Assembly: GCA_013407085.1 (NCBI GenBank)
Contig: JACCGJ010001637.1
Span: 62,001 to 126,000, forward strand
Direction of reading: 5' to 3'
Length of the DNA: 64,000 bases
DNA from: Atriophallophorus winterbourni
Taxonomy: Eukaryota > Platyhelminthes > Trematoda > Plagiorchiida > Microphallidae
The translations under genes and the position numbers were made by a program. Under the pieces are notes generated by a model. That model was not told the DNA's origin and did no database searches. It saw only the letters and a list, made by a program, of their open reading frames with translations. Positions 21,645-33,092 of the stretch are shown piece by piece; positions within the stretch are counted from its first letter, which is position 1; the number at the start of each line of letters is the position of its first letter.

Positions 21645-22400
21645 AGCAGCTAGGGAATAACAAACAAAGCACATACGCGCCGAATAAAAATACCCGCGGC
21701 AGTTCTGTTTGGAGTGCGTAAGTTCAAACTTGCAGCCGTGACCTCGGACGTTGTTAGAATATTGAAGGTATAATAATTTATCCAGGGGTTGAAAACAGTA
21801 GTAAGGATATTGTATACAATGATAAGATCGTATCGGATTCTCCTTTGAGTAAGTGTCACCATATCCAGTTGTCTGAGTCGCTGTACGTTTGGCTTATTTT
21901 CATAACCGTTGGTAAGATTAGGTTCTCTGTAATATAAGCAGTCTAGAAGTTAAATATCTTTCTGGAGCCATGGTGTATATAATGTTCAAATATTCACCGT
22001 AGCATACCTACAGCCGAGACGCGCATTGTTAAACGGCTTCGCATTGTAGACCATTTTTAAAACTACCGTAAATCAAGACACACGTGATTTTTCCTCCCAC
22101 TGTGTACTCCAGGATTTTGTCACCGCGCTTGTATGGATAGATTAGGCCAGGATCGCTACCGATCTGCATGATCATGGACTTTTTCATAATTAAAGGCATG
22201 TTGTTTTCTGACGATCAGTTGTACAGCGCATTCAAGTGGTTTTGTAGCAAAATACAATCATCAACATTGTTGATTCGCCTCCATACTTTCATGTCATCTT
22301 CAAACAGAACCATTTTACTGTCGTTTCGTCTCAGTAAATCGTTCATGTAGAACATGTAGAATACATATGAACAGCGCTTATTTCTGTTTTTGGTGCTATG
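21645..22400 (-). pseudogene. CR1-like LINE reverse transcriptase fragment, family B
   Basis: Minus strand: FYMNDLLRRNDSKMVLFEDD, MKVWRRINNVDDC (YADD region with Ala-to-Glu change), MIMQIGSDPGLIYPYKR, a frame change, then a tail RLRQLDMVTLTQRRIRYDLI and NYYTFNI. Several stops lie in between. It abuts the 21060-21640 fragment in the same orientation; the boundary is not sharp. Confidence 0.6.
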
Positions 22401-22754
22401 GAGCGATACATATGTTTGGCAGTAGCAGATAAATACTCAAATGTTGATTCCACAATTTAACAACGGTGAAGTCGCATAACTGTTTATACCCTTATTTTAT
22501 GCTCAGTAGTATATCATCTGGCACATACCTCATGCTGTCCGCTATAATTAATTGTGATCAACCCGATCGAATCATTTGAACATGTTCAGTTATCAAACAT
22601 GGCTCTGGAATTTAGGTCAAATCATTTCTCACTGTTACGAGATAATGGAACAGCTGAGCTGATTAAGAAAAGTTTGTTGCGCTACAGAATGTATGCATTA
22701 TTCTTTAAAACGATGAACAGAATATTGTCACTATGTGCTCTAAAAACAGGGAAA

Positions 22755-22830
22755 CTACGACGAGTATCCGCATGAACTTGAAATAGTGAAAGAATGGTGA
22801 ATAAGTTGCGCACTTGCGGTGTTTGATGAA
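22755..22830 (-). repeat. Hammerhead-repeat fragment
   Basis: A short decayed piece equivalent to the part of the unit just upstream of the ribozyme (ATCCGCATG, CTTGAAATAGTG, AAGTTGCGC). No core present. Confidence 0.5.
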
Positions 22831-23091
22831 AATTCCCGCAAAGGAGCATTTTTATTTGCTCGTTTATAATCCAGGTAAACGAATAGCATATGTTTGTAAA
22901 CGTCCGTAGATTGACCCAAATGGTTAAAGTAGGCTTTTTCACTTATATACAGTGTAAACCGATTTTGATCCTTCAGGTGACGACAAGACATTCCATATTT
23001 TTTATACGAATGCTTGAATCTTATATCTTGTTTTTGAAATATTGTTGTGAAAACATTTTAGTTGAAAATTATATTTTCACATTGTAACACC

Positions 23092-23406
23092 TCAATGAGA
23101 TTTCTTGTATCTTGACATTTCGAGCAACGTCGGTCTTTTGCTTTCGATTTTTGTAACTGGTGGTTTATTCAAAGCTGTTTGTGAAGATTTTCGTTTGCAT
23201 GCCAGCGATTTTCGTTTAAAACAACTGGGTATTGAGCAACGCCTGACATAATTCGAGCGCTTTCGTTTGACTTGGCTTGTCGGCGATCTAATGACACGCG
23301 TTCTTCTGATTTGATCCGTAGACATCTTCGGCGATTGTGAAGTTGATGGATTTGGGGTCTGACTGAACTTTTGTTGCCAAGATTCCACCAAAAACCTCCA
23401 TGGTAT
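23092..23406 (-). CDS. Candidate terminal exon, basic Ser/Lys/Arg-rich protein
   Basis: On the minus strand TTCTCCCTGAACAG at 23407-23420 is a good splice acceptor. It is followed by a frame of about 104 codons to a stop at 23092, opening IPWRFLVESWQQKF. The protein is rich in Ser, Thr, Lys and Arg with clusters such as VKRKRSNYVRR and CKRKSSQ, which look like nuclear-localisation signals. A minus-strand AATAAA lies at 22851-22856, about 240 bases beyond the stop. I do not recognise a domain. The exon structure is inferred from splice-site sequence only; upstream exons were not found. Confidence 0.45.
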   Translation of the reverse strand: MPWRFLVESWQQKFSQTPNPSTSQSPKMSTDQIRRTRVIRSPTSQVKRKRSNYVRRCSIPSCFKRKSLACKRKSSQTALNKPPVTKIESKRPTLLEMSRYKKSH

Positions 23407-23539
23407 CTGTTCAGGGAGAAACGCGTGGCATTAATTATGCCCAACCTAATTTTCTGAACGTTAGCAAATATGTAAACAATTTGCGCTTGTAAGCCACAAT
23501 TTGGTAAGGTTTGAACAACCGACCTGTTTAATCGCATAC

Positions 23540-25470
23540 GCCAAAAGTCATGTAGATAAGGTTAAACCCATGATCATGAGCGAACATACGCATTCGTAAT
23601 GAAATGCATGCAATTTCTTCATTGATATTAGTAATATATAACAATAATTTTCTAGGCACATTTACCGATATTAAAAAATTGTTTCATTCACAGGGTAAAC
23701 ATTTTCCGTTGAAGATTAAAAACGAATGCTGAAAACATTTTTTCTATACAACAATCACAAGGTCATCTTTTTCGTCAACAATGCGTTACACGTGCAATTT
23801 TTATCGGTTTAAGGATCAATACGAAGCTTACAAAGCACAAATAATATTAAAAATGTTGCATCTGAAATTTATACCTTGGTTGGTAGTGCCAAAATTCCGA
23901 ATAAATCAAACTTATATGAATCAGTAATACAATAGAAGGTTGCGTATAGGTGTCCTGGCAATATTCATGCATATATTTTAATGATTCGAAATATTCTATC
24001 CTGTTGAAACGGATGACAATATTATCTTGTTATTTTTTATATTAATTAATGAGTTCCAGCTAACAGTATATTCTCAATCGATTAACATCAGGAATCTAAT
24101 TTTCAAAAAACCATAGAGTTAAATCTCCTGTACAAAATTCGTCCTTACTCTAATACTCCTTTCTGCAACTTAAATTGTTAGGAAAACATTGATAATATGG
24201 TGTAAACAAATGTATTTGACATGGACATTCCATAAAAAATCGAGATGTGTACGCGCCCGAATGACTCAAGTGCAACAATACAATTTTCAGGTGCTCAATA
24301 ACAATCAGCTCATTCTATGAACAACTTGTCCAAGTTTCAAACAAATCATGAAAAATTGCAAGTTATTCAATTTTGAACTTTTAGCTTTCAAGCAACAACT
24401 TGCTTCCAAATGAACTTGCATTTTCTAAATTCCGATAACAAGTGCTAACCTTAACATGACTACTTAATTATAAATATATCAGTGTATTTATAGAATAGTA
24501 TTATAACCTAAGGCAATCAACTTGATAAACTAAGCTATAATTCACTCCAAAAAAGCGCGGATTTAGTAGGAGACAATATAATTTAATCAATGCAGGGTAC
24601 TTCGTAGCTGTTTGAATATGAGATCAATCACGTAAATTCTAAAAATTGTGATAAACGTGAGCTTTAAATTTCAACTAAAACACGAAGAGATGTTTATATA
24701 TAATTGGGTTTCAGGTCATTATATCAAATATCATATATTCCATTTGTATTGAGATATCCTCCTCAAGCGAATCGTCTAGTTAAACAATAACTGGCAAATT
24801 TGATTCCTATTCCATGAATTTTTCATACATCTTATGCAATGACTTTGTTGTGATTTCAACATTCTTCTAGAGCCCAAATTTATAATATTTTCAAAAAGGT
24901 TTTTTTCTTGTTCTTCTTCTTCATCATCATCTTCCTGATTTTTCTTCTTTTTTACTAGTCAAGTCCGAGTTTTATAAAGTACACTTCAAACTATCCCGTT
25001 TGCCGTGAAATGGCTTTTTAGTTAAACATTAGAAAATTGAATGTACATTATTCACATTATCCATTATATTCAATGTGCGAAATTATCATATAATAATCGG
25101 GGAACAAAGCAATAATAGTCGGAAATCAATTATGGCCATAAAGTAACTATGTTATCTCATGGCCTTCGTTGGATTGCATTATCTAAAACGATGTTTAAAT
25201 GAAAACTGGTAAAAGCTCGGGATTGGCACCTGACAAAATGAACTCTAATACCTCGAGATTACACACTTCTCTTCGAAAAGCGGATGATAATAAAGCATGC
25301 AACCTAAAGCCAATGTTCTTGTTTACTAAGTATGAGAGAATAATCGGTTTATTTTACGGATGGAAATTTTGTTCAAATTTCTTCTTAGCTGCTGCTAATT
25401 AATTGATGGAAACGAAAAACTGAATTTACGGTGAGAACAACACGACACTTGCTGATATGTCTATTAAATA
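23540..25470. other. Non-coding AT-rich DNA
   Basis: No coding blocks or repeats stand out except a pyrimidine run of TTCTTCTTC/ATCATCATC type at about 24900-24945. If 23092-23406 is an exon this could be its intron. Confidence 0.4.
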
Positions 25471-25477
25471 AATTTGT

Positions 25478-25576
25478 GTGTGATGGGAATGCATGCAAAT
25501 TGGGATAATTGTTCAACACGGTTTCAATCCCATCTACATGTGTTTTGCCACGTGATTGAATACGTTGTTCAAACCA
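25478..25576 (+). repeat. Hammerhead-repeat fragment
   Basis: Plus-oriented part of the unit behind the ribozyme cleavage site: GTGTGATGG, AATGCATGCAAATTG, then CATCTACATGTG and a GTGATTGAAT block. The ribozyme itself is missing. Confidence 0.6.
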
Positions 25577-26990
25577 AACATATGTAACGGTGGCTTACAA
25601 GTTCTTTGATCTAATTTGCTTGTTTACCAAATTGAAAGTATCAATAAGGGGCAAAAGCTGTGAGCAATTGAACCTTGGTTACTATGAGAATATGTTTGAT
25701 GTACGAGATGATTATGAATTATATATGAATGCTATTTCCTTTTCGATACATTCAAACAACGAATCTATTTAAAAACCGAAATACCCCGCGATACTGCAAT
25801 GCAAATAATTGACGATAAATGTTTGAGGCATACCAGAACAAACAATATTAAAGATTCGTGAAAACGGATGCTATGGATGTCAAACAACACTGATTGTTTA
25901 GTTCTATAGGTCGACGATGTTGAACACATACACAATCGAAACAATTAATCTTTACAACTAAGGCAACGAGTAATCTACGTGCTAGTAAGATATGTTCATT
26001 TGAGCTTGGATTCATAAATGAGTAACCACAACAGAGACCGGGAACACATTCAGCTTAGACACCAGTCTAGAAGGCAGTCTGTGTTGACCTTACCATCAGG
26101 GTAACGATTCGTTGGGGCACGCAACTGTGTGTGTAACATATACCTGCATTCAAAACGAATTGCATGACGAATAAATGAAATGAAATGCACAACTAATATA
26201 GTCTTGCTAGGCCACAACAATTAAATAACTGTCCTCTAATATGTAAGCGATATTTGAACCCCATATGTTCTGATCAAAATCCTTCTCCGGCTCCAAGACC
26301 TCTAAGTATGATCACTCCAACTAAAAACAGTCAGCGAATCGCCGGTAAGATACACGAAACGGCTGAATATTCAGAAGCTTTATAAAGCTTCATCACGATC
26401 GATGTAGGCACTAAGTTGATCTACTAATGACATATCCCAATTTAAGCAATATTATTAATGGTTTCTTGAAGTTATTTAGTAAGATATCAATATTGTTGCT
26501 TCTCACATCCGCGCAAAAATTAATATTTCCCGTTTACCCGTGCATATCGAATTGGTGTAGCAAAATAATTTTTAGTTGCCTCTGTATGAGTTTTATGGTG
26601 GAAAACATGATGTATTTTTGTTACCACTGTTAGGTAGAGTCTTTCCAAAATAATCTTACGTTCAAATGTAGAATCATAACAGGATTGTAGTTTAAAAAGC
26701 CAATGATGTATCATTGACAAGTGCTGCTGGTTACATCCATGGCACTTACATACACGAATGGTTTCCTGGTGTATAACATCACGGAGACAAAAAATAGTTT
26801 CGATGAGCATTGAAACAACTAATATGTTTTAAATTTCACGAAAAGATGATTCAGCCTTTAATCGATAGAGCGTATTCAAGAGCTATCAATAGAACGACAT
26901 GAGGGTTGGTGACCAAATGTCCGAAGACTGCAGCGTGAAAATTCTGATTGGAAATGTTGTCTGCACTATCACTAAAATAAATATAAACTT
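25577..26990. other. Non-coding DNA
   Basis: Short frames on both strands (25590, 26427, 26520) lack motifs. Nothing recognised. Confidence 0.4.
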
Positions 26991-26993
26991 CGT

Positions 26994-27366
26994 ATTATCT
27001 CAATAACTCCGCCAAGGACGGTCCCAAGCCCGTCTGAGAAAGGAGGAGGGTTGGGCTTAGGGCTAGCAACCCTATCCCGTAAAACCTACATTGCTACGGA
27101 AACGATGACACCAGATCCGTGGTTCGGTCATGTCTGCAGGATGGATCCCAGTTCGCATACGAAGGTAGCCATGCACTGGCATCCGCAAGGTAAACGAAAA
27201 AGGGGACGGCCCAAGGAAACTTGGCGCAGAACGTTGGAACGCAAACTACATGCACAAGGATTCACGGTGCAGACGGCAACGGAAGCAGCGGCAGACCGGA
27301 ACCACTGGCGTGAAGTTGTCTTCGCCTCATGTGCCACCCGGCACGGAGAGGACTGAATTATCTCAA
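26994..27366 (+). mobile_element. Internally deleted mini-RTE with target-site duplications
   Basis: A 353-bp insertion (27004-27356) flanked by perfect 10-bp direct repeats ATTATCTCAA (26994-27003 and 27357-27366). The first 80 bases are a GC-rich leader; the rest, from about 27105, encodes the very C-terminus of an RTE ORF2: WFGHVCRMD, PQGKRKRGRPKETWRRTLE, DRNHWREVVFASC, RHGED, then TGA. The stop codon is the last codon before the duplication. Endonuclease and reverse transcriptase are absent, so it must have been mobilised in trans. Family differs from the RTE at 7.4-10.5 kb. Confidence 0.85.
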
Positions 27367-27673
27367 CACGAATGTTGGCATTCCTTCAGAAATTGAAATG
27401 AAAACTATCGTAGGCAAATAATCAAAATCAATTATTGATTGAAAATGATAATGTAAACATTGTACTTGAGTTAAATATCAAGCGTGATGTAATTTTGAAA
27501 TGTGACAATGGACTTATTTAATGAGTAAATTGTAACGTTTTTATACTGTTCCAGGAGGCAGCTGAGATCGATATTTTGAGATTTCAATAACTCTACCTCT
27601 AAAACTGCATTGCCTTTTGTTATGATTGGAGAGGATTATGGCGCCAATAGATACAAAAGTTCTCATCTAAATT

Positions 27674-27856
27674 TTAACATTTGCTAATGCTGTATATGGT
27701 CGTAGTATAATCAAACTTCTGTTCGAATTCTTCTATCTCAGTTGCACGAACCTTAATTGACAGAGGCACGCAATTCACTTTACCATTATTCTGAGATTCA
27801 TTAGGCACAATCTTGATTGCCTTCAAATGAAGACGGCAAACAACACGATATTGGTT
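27674..27856 (-). CDS. Candidate terminal exon, unassigned protein
   Basis: On the minus strand a strong acceptor (a T/C-rich tract ending CTTAAAATTCAG at 27857-27870) leads into a frame of 60 codons ending at a stop at 27674. It opens NQYRVVCRLHLKAIKIVPNE and closes with KVNCVPLSIKVRATE, FDYTTTIYSIS. The alternating hydrophobic pattern suggests beta strands, as in the extracellular end of a membrane protein or a beta-sandwich, but I cannot name the family. Upstream exons were not identified. Exon status is inferred from the acceptor and the protein-like composition. Confidence 0.4.
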   Translation of the reverse strand, partial: NQYRVVCRLHLKAIKIVPNESQNNGKVNCVPLSIKVRATEIEEFEQKFDYTTTIYSISKC

Positions 27857-27869
27857 CTGAATTTTAAGA

Positions 27870-28850
27870 GAAAAGGATATGGGCAAACAAACAGTTGGTC
27901 GATTGTAGGCGCCTGAAACGCTTGACTCGAAATTACTACGTGATTGTGTATTAAAACAACATGCTTCATTGTATAAAACTCAAGTAATATTGGAACATAG
28001 TGCAATTAAAGTACTTACCTGAAAGGACATCCTAGAGTACTTATCAGGAAACGAAACGTCCTCAGCTGACAAGCAATATCAAAATATTATCTTATTCCGG
28101 TCTCCAAATAGGACTTGTCTTATACGACATTTCAAGGTCATATTGCACATTAAATTAACTAAACTGTCACATAATCAATGATTATCAAGCATGTTTTGCA
28201 TTCATGTGTTAATTGTTCGGTCACCATGGTACAATAACGCTTGCGCAAGCGATCAGAAATAACTATCGTAATATACGCAGCTAACAAATTGGGCCTTATT
28301 TGTTATATATATTGATAAAATTATTTATATCCTCTAGAAATGTTGTATTGCAATCTGCTAAATTGAATATATTTAACGGATTTTCTCCAACTAATTATAA
28401 TTACCAATTATGAAGGCTCTTTTGAAATGTGCCCATTATTAATATCTAGGTAGATTTGATACGCAGATCGTGGCGTTCGTTTATTATTATTAAAATCGTT
28501 AATTTTACCAATTGACCACCTTTAATGAATTGTAGCAATACTAGGCTGGTGGTGTATGCGATTAAAACGCGTGCAACTACGAATGTTTTTTTCAAGCTTG
28601 AGAGTGTTATCGCGTATTCGTGTCATTATGTCAAAAGAGAACTTGGTTATACGAAGGAGGTCAGTACGAAGAGAGATATAATATAAATTCAATTCACTTG
28701 ACCAATCATAAGCTGATTAAGAACTGCAGAGACCATGCAGGGGCGCTGAGCTTGCTCAGATAGACAGGATAGATTCAGGCCAATTGAAGCAACACCCATT
28801 GCATGCTGTGTAATTACTTAATTATTTATTTAATTCATTATCCCAAAAGC
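27870..28850. other. Non-coding DNA with a shared repeat
   Basis: About 27895-27990 resembles 33575-33670 (both have TAGGCGCCT, CTTGACC/T and a CTATGTGA/CTACGTGA block). The remainder shows nothing. Confidence 0.4.
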
Positions 28851-28940
28851 TGCAAAACGTGAACATTCACGCGATTGTGACGTACATCCATGGTCTACAT
28901 CGACTGAAGGAGGCCAACACACAACACACACAATTACTTA
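28851..28940 (+). mobile_element. RTE 3' end, severely 5'-truncated
   Basis: About 85 bases match the tail of the RTE at 10385-10470: AAAAGCTG, GAACATT/GAATGTT, GTACATC, TCGAC and GAAGGAGGCCAAC, ending in a variant AAC/ACACAC repeat. Confidence 0.65.
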
Positions 28941-29800
28941 TTGTTTGGCCTTACGGAAGTGTGAATGAAATCCACTGACCGATTAGCGTGATTGCGTAAA
29001 GTGTGCACACGCTAGGGCTAGCGCACGTCAATATTTATCTATTGCAAAACCGGATGCCAGATTGGTGAGATTTCCGCTCTATCCACCTTGTTCACGACAT
29101 ACTTACCAACCTGTTATCTCAACCTATCAGCGTGAAGTCGTTCCTTGTATGGTTTTAGCACGCGTTTCTATGATGAACGCTATGACTGTTATCCAGAATA
29201 AGTTCAGCTAAGGCTGAATCCCGCATCGATGATTGATATTCACTGGAGTGGAGTGGTTGATACCCCATTTCATTTTGTGTTCGTTCATCCTAGTACTGAG
29301 TGGATGGGCGGAAATCTCCACAGTCTGCCGTCTAGATATATAGCCGATAAACAATACCGTGCGTCACCTCTAATGTATGCACGCTTACGCAAAAAGGCCT
29401 ATTGTTCAGAATATGTTGATCAACCCAGCACACAACAAAAACTAATAAGAAAGTATACAGCATACAGGTGATGCTTCAATGGACCTTATACTCTTCTGTG
29501 TATCTTGATGTTCACAGCGACCACCATGGCCGGTGTCATTCTTAGACAACTTAGGATTGCTCAAGTGAATACAATATAAAACCTGATTACAGTTCATACA
29601 CACGTGGTCTTTTACACATACTGTCTAACGAAACACACAACAAGAAATAGATTTGTAGCAGAAATTTTGTGATGATAGAATGAGACTTTTCAAAGTTTGT
29701 CTGAGTTGTTGTTGTTCTCCTCGGCACATGCTAACCATTATTATACATAGTTCCTTCCCTAAATGCGTTCACAATGATAGAACAGATCGATTCAGGAGAA
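28941..29800. other. Non-coding DNA
   Basis: One open frame (29229-29471, plus, 80 residues) with no recognised motif. Nothing else. Confidence 0.35.
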
Positions 29801-29809
29801 ACAATCTAA

Positions 29810-30250
29810 CCTGCAGCGCTCACAGCGATAGTTAAAACTTGATGGAATATATCAGTTGTACGCTGTAGGTGTGATCCACGATCAGCAGAGCAGAGCAGTA
29901 TCTTCGGCCCCGAATCGTGCAGATGATGATTTAAACAGTCATTCCTAAGCGAGAAATCGAAAGCTGGTTCTCTCGAACTAGTAGGTTCCAATACATGAGC
30001 TTTCAGTTATCTTTTTCTAACGACTCTGTACGGAAAACTGGTCTGGTCATAGAACGACTCCCTGATTTCAACATAAAGCAGGTCATTTGAAGCACGATCA
30101 TTTTGCATCTCATACATAAGACATAACCAGCGTAGGTGGCTTTGTGGACTAGCTTCAGAAACACTTTAGAATTCGTTATTTTGTCCATCTACGTTATGTG
30201 CAAGATGCGGCGCTTGCACGCTAACAGAAAGCAGCATATTAACGACTGAA
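29810..30250 (-). pseudogene. RTE C-terminal domain remnant
   Basis: Minus strand: DKITNSKVFLKLVHKA, LRWLCLMYEMQND (degraded LRWLGHVxRM), then a frame change and a tail ending FHQVLTIAVSAAG, which parallels YNRVLTIVTSAAR of the 10.3-kb copy. Same family as 7365-10475. Confidence 0.6.
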
Positions 30251-30394
30251 ACTGTTTTTGGGATGGAAGGAAAATGGTAGCATCTTTAGTAAATAGCAGG
30301 TCGCGGATGGCGGATTGCGTTTATGCTCCAAAGCTTTTCAGGCTAAAAGCTTGTCATGAAATCGCGTGCGTAAATATATTCCTTCTGATTTCAA

Positions 30395-30560
30395 GAAACT
30401 CATTTGCATGCTTTTCCGACCACACACACAACGACCGGTTTCGTGTTGTTTGCACTCATCAAGTAGGGACAGTATAATCAGGATCCGCATGCTCCTCTGT
30501 TCTGGTTCCAAAAGCAGATCAAACAATATACTGAACTGCGTGCCAGCATGAACGCACTCT
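30395..30560 (-). repeat. Hammerhead repeat, monomer, decayed ribozyme
   Basis: Unit on the minus strand with ribozyme-derived core at 30427-30468. CTGATGA is changed to TTGATGA, stem II to GTGC/ACAC (one mismatch); GAAA, ACCGGT and GTC persist. It sits between two parts of an RTE element. Confidence 0.75.
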
Positions 30561-30825
30561 TGTTAGACGCCATTGCGAATTTCAAATGCTGCTGAACTGC
30601 AACCATTAAAATGGACTGAACACTGCATGCCAAAGTGAAGAGACATAACGTGTTTGAGCAGTGTTGGTGGGCAGCCTATGAGACCAAGCATTTCGAAAAT
30701 AATCTACTCGCTAACGTGTTCAAATGCTTCAGTTAAATCCCCTGCGTAAGACACATTATGATTCCGAGAAAATTCTATCAGCTGCTTGGTGTAGCTGCAA
30801 CTTTCTAAAGTTAAACAATCACTAA
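30560..30825 (-). pseudogene. RTE reverse transcriptase palm remnant
   Basis: Minus strand: DLTEAFEHVS (block DLTKAFDTVS with Asp changed to Glu at one site), FEMLGLIGCPPTLLKHVMSL, HFGMQCSVHFNG and FEIRNGV. One stop after EHVSE. In the same orientation as the C-terminal remnant at 29810-30250, so both belong to one copy. Confidence 0.7.
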
Positions 30826-32744
30826 CAAATAAAATGTATGTTTTCTCATAGTAAATAGAATTATGTCGAAAAGATTTTCAGGTGACCCACATGGAAATGC
30901 TGGATTGCCTTCAGCTTGCACGTCTGAAATCTTCAAATATCGACAACTAGAAAGTCACTTGTCACGTTAAAGTTATAATAGCTGTTAATAATTTTTCATC
31001 ATTAATCTGTTTGTTATTCAAAGGTAGCAGATAAATAGCATAAATGAGATTTTTAATGGGTTTTTATTTGAAGGAGAAACTGTGTACCATTTCTGATGAA
31101 GCAGATAATACCGAGTGATTAGACTTCCATTTCTACGTCCGTTCCGTGTTGCAATTCTCATGCAGTATGCTCCCTCATACACGTCTCTAGCTTGCTCTTC
31201 TATGTATACACAAAATCAATCAACATGATTGTGTAAACAAAATACATAAAACATGTGAAAAAGTAATTTTATGAATTTAATGTTGAGACAAACCGACTAA
31301 TTTGAACCCTGCGATATGTCCGTGAGATTTAATTTTCTATGAAATAATGCCTCAATAATTCTGAACGTAATTTTTTATTCTTGAATATTTTCCATCATAA
31401 TGTCGTGTGCAATTTTGTTTGAGACAATAGAACAAACACATATGAACTGTCAAATTTATAGAATAATTGTCTTGATTCTCTTCTTATTTTTCGTTAAGCA
31501 CATTGGTCTGATTTACACCGGACTAGCAATACGATAGAAAATTATTAATTACAAGTCTTACTTGCACAAAGCATTCTATGGTATAAGAAGGCTAGTTTCT
31601 CATTACAAAATAGACGCGAAATTCACCACGTCTATCGAACGATTATAAATCTGGAATAATACAATTAGTAGATTGTTACCACTTCAGCTTACCCCCAAAT
31701 AACGTTGGGTTCTGTAATCTACTTCACGCTTCGTCGACGTAGGTTTTATGCATGGAAGGTTGCAAAATTTTATAATTCGTTGCTGTTCGATACTTCAAAT
31801 TTTCCAATTGGGGTATTGCTAATCTCATTAAAAATAACTACTATATGTCTTAGACTGGCTTCTAGATCATCACTTTTTATTATTATTTGCCTTCAAAGCT
31901 AACCAAAGTTAAAAAAGTAAACCGAACCTATCGATTTACGCACCTCTTTGAAATGAGACGAAATGTACGGCAGCGTGAGACTTGTTAAGAGACGCTTACT
32001 TCAGATTATCGCTTTAATTTTTTCTATTGTCGTCCTCGCTAATTTGGCTAGACGTGTAATCTTACCTGTGCCAGATTTCGAATTTATTTTTTAATTAATC
32101 CATTTGCTTAGCCCGTTTATTTAATTGAAGGTCGTATTCACTCCGTCACGTTTAAACACGGTAAATCAGCCAATACTTGAAAACGAGGAAGAATTGGGTT
32201 TCAGAATTTTAATTATAAATGATTCTGTTTTCTTATTACCAATTTTGCTAGAAATTTGTGAAATCATATTTCATGTTTTCCAGTTAACTTTAACGGGCAC
32301 TATAAGCGAACAATTAATTATTCAAGTAATGTGCAGCTCACATCCCCGCACTTAATCACCACACTTAATTATTCACTTTTTTCTCAATCTGGCGCCATTT
32401 TGTTTAACAATGAGCACAACAATGGTAATTATTTATCATTAGCTTTGCAATTCATGAACGGTTCAATGAACGTTGAAATATTGCATTGTTTGAAGAAATG
32501 TGTTTCAAACTGTGATTAATCATATAAACAGGAATCATGCTCCGTTTGATATCGAATCTATTAAAATCGGATAGCGTTCAAATATTCTTTTCAACCTAGA
32601 GTTGATAATCTTTTCAGAAATTGCAAGAACTAAAATAATTTAAGTCAACCAAATTATTAGATAGTTCGTTTCCAATGTATAGGCGAAATTTTCCATAAAC
32701 ATAGCAGGTAAACACTTTTATTTTCTGAAACTTTATAAACATTA
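30826..32744. other. Non-coding AT-rich DNA
   Basis: No coding motifs; frames at 31705 and 32125 are AT-biased with no conserved blocks. Confidence 0.4.
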
Positions 32745-33092
32745 ATCATTGAAGCGGATGTGATCCTGACCCTACTAATGAGTGCAAACAGCAGGAAACC
32801 GTCCGAGGGGTGTATGTGATGGAAGTACATGCAAATGACCATTTTGGTTCATGGTTATCGGTTTTCGACCATCTACATGGAATCGGGCATATGCGATTGA
32901 ACGGGTTTGTCACACAAACGATAACAACAGTTGAGTACCCTCGCAAATTATTTACCATTCTTTCACTGTTTCAAGCGCATGCGGATCCTGATCCTGCTGT
33001 TTACACTTGATGAGTACAAATAGCATGAAACCGGTCGTGGTGTGTGTGTATGTGTTATGAAACAGCATGCAAATGAACGTTTTTGATTATTC
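32745..33092 (+). repeat. Hammerhead repeat, direct dimer on the plus strand
   Basis: Two decayed hammerhead-derived cores in direct orientation, cleavage positions equivalent after 32804 and 33036, i.e. a 232-bp unit between them. First core (32770-32810): CTAATGA and a damaged stem III. Second (about 33000-33042): TTGATGA, stem II GTAC/GCAT, GAAA, ACCGGT and GTC retained. Older than the 37.8 and 55.8 kb copies. Confidence 0.75.
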
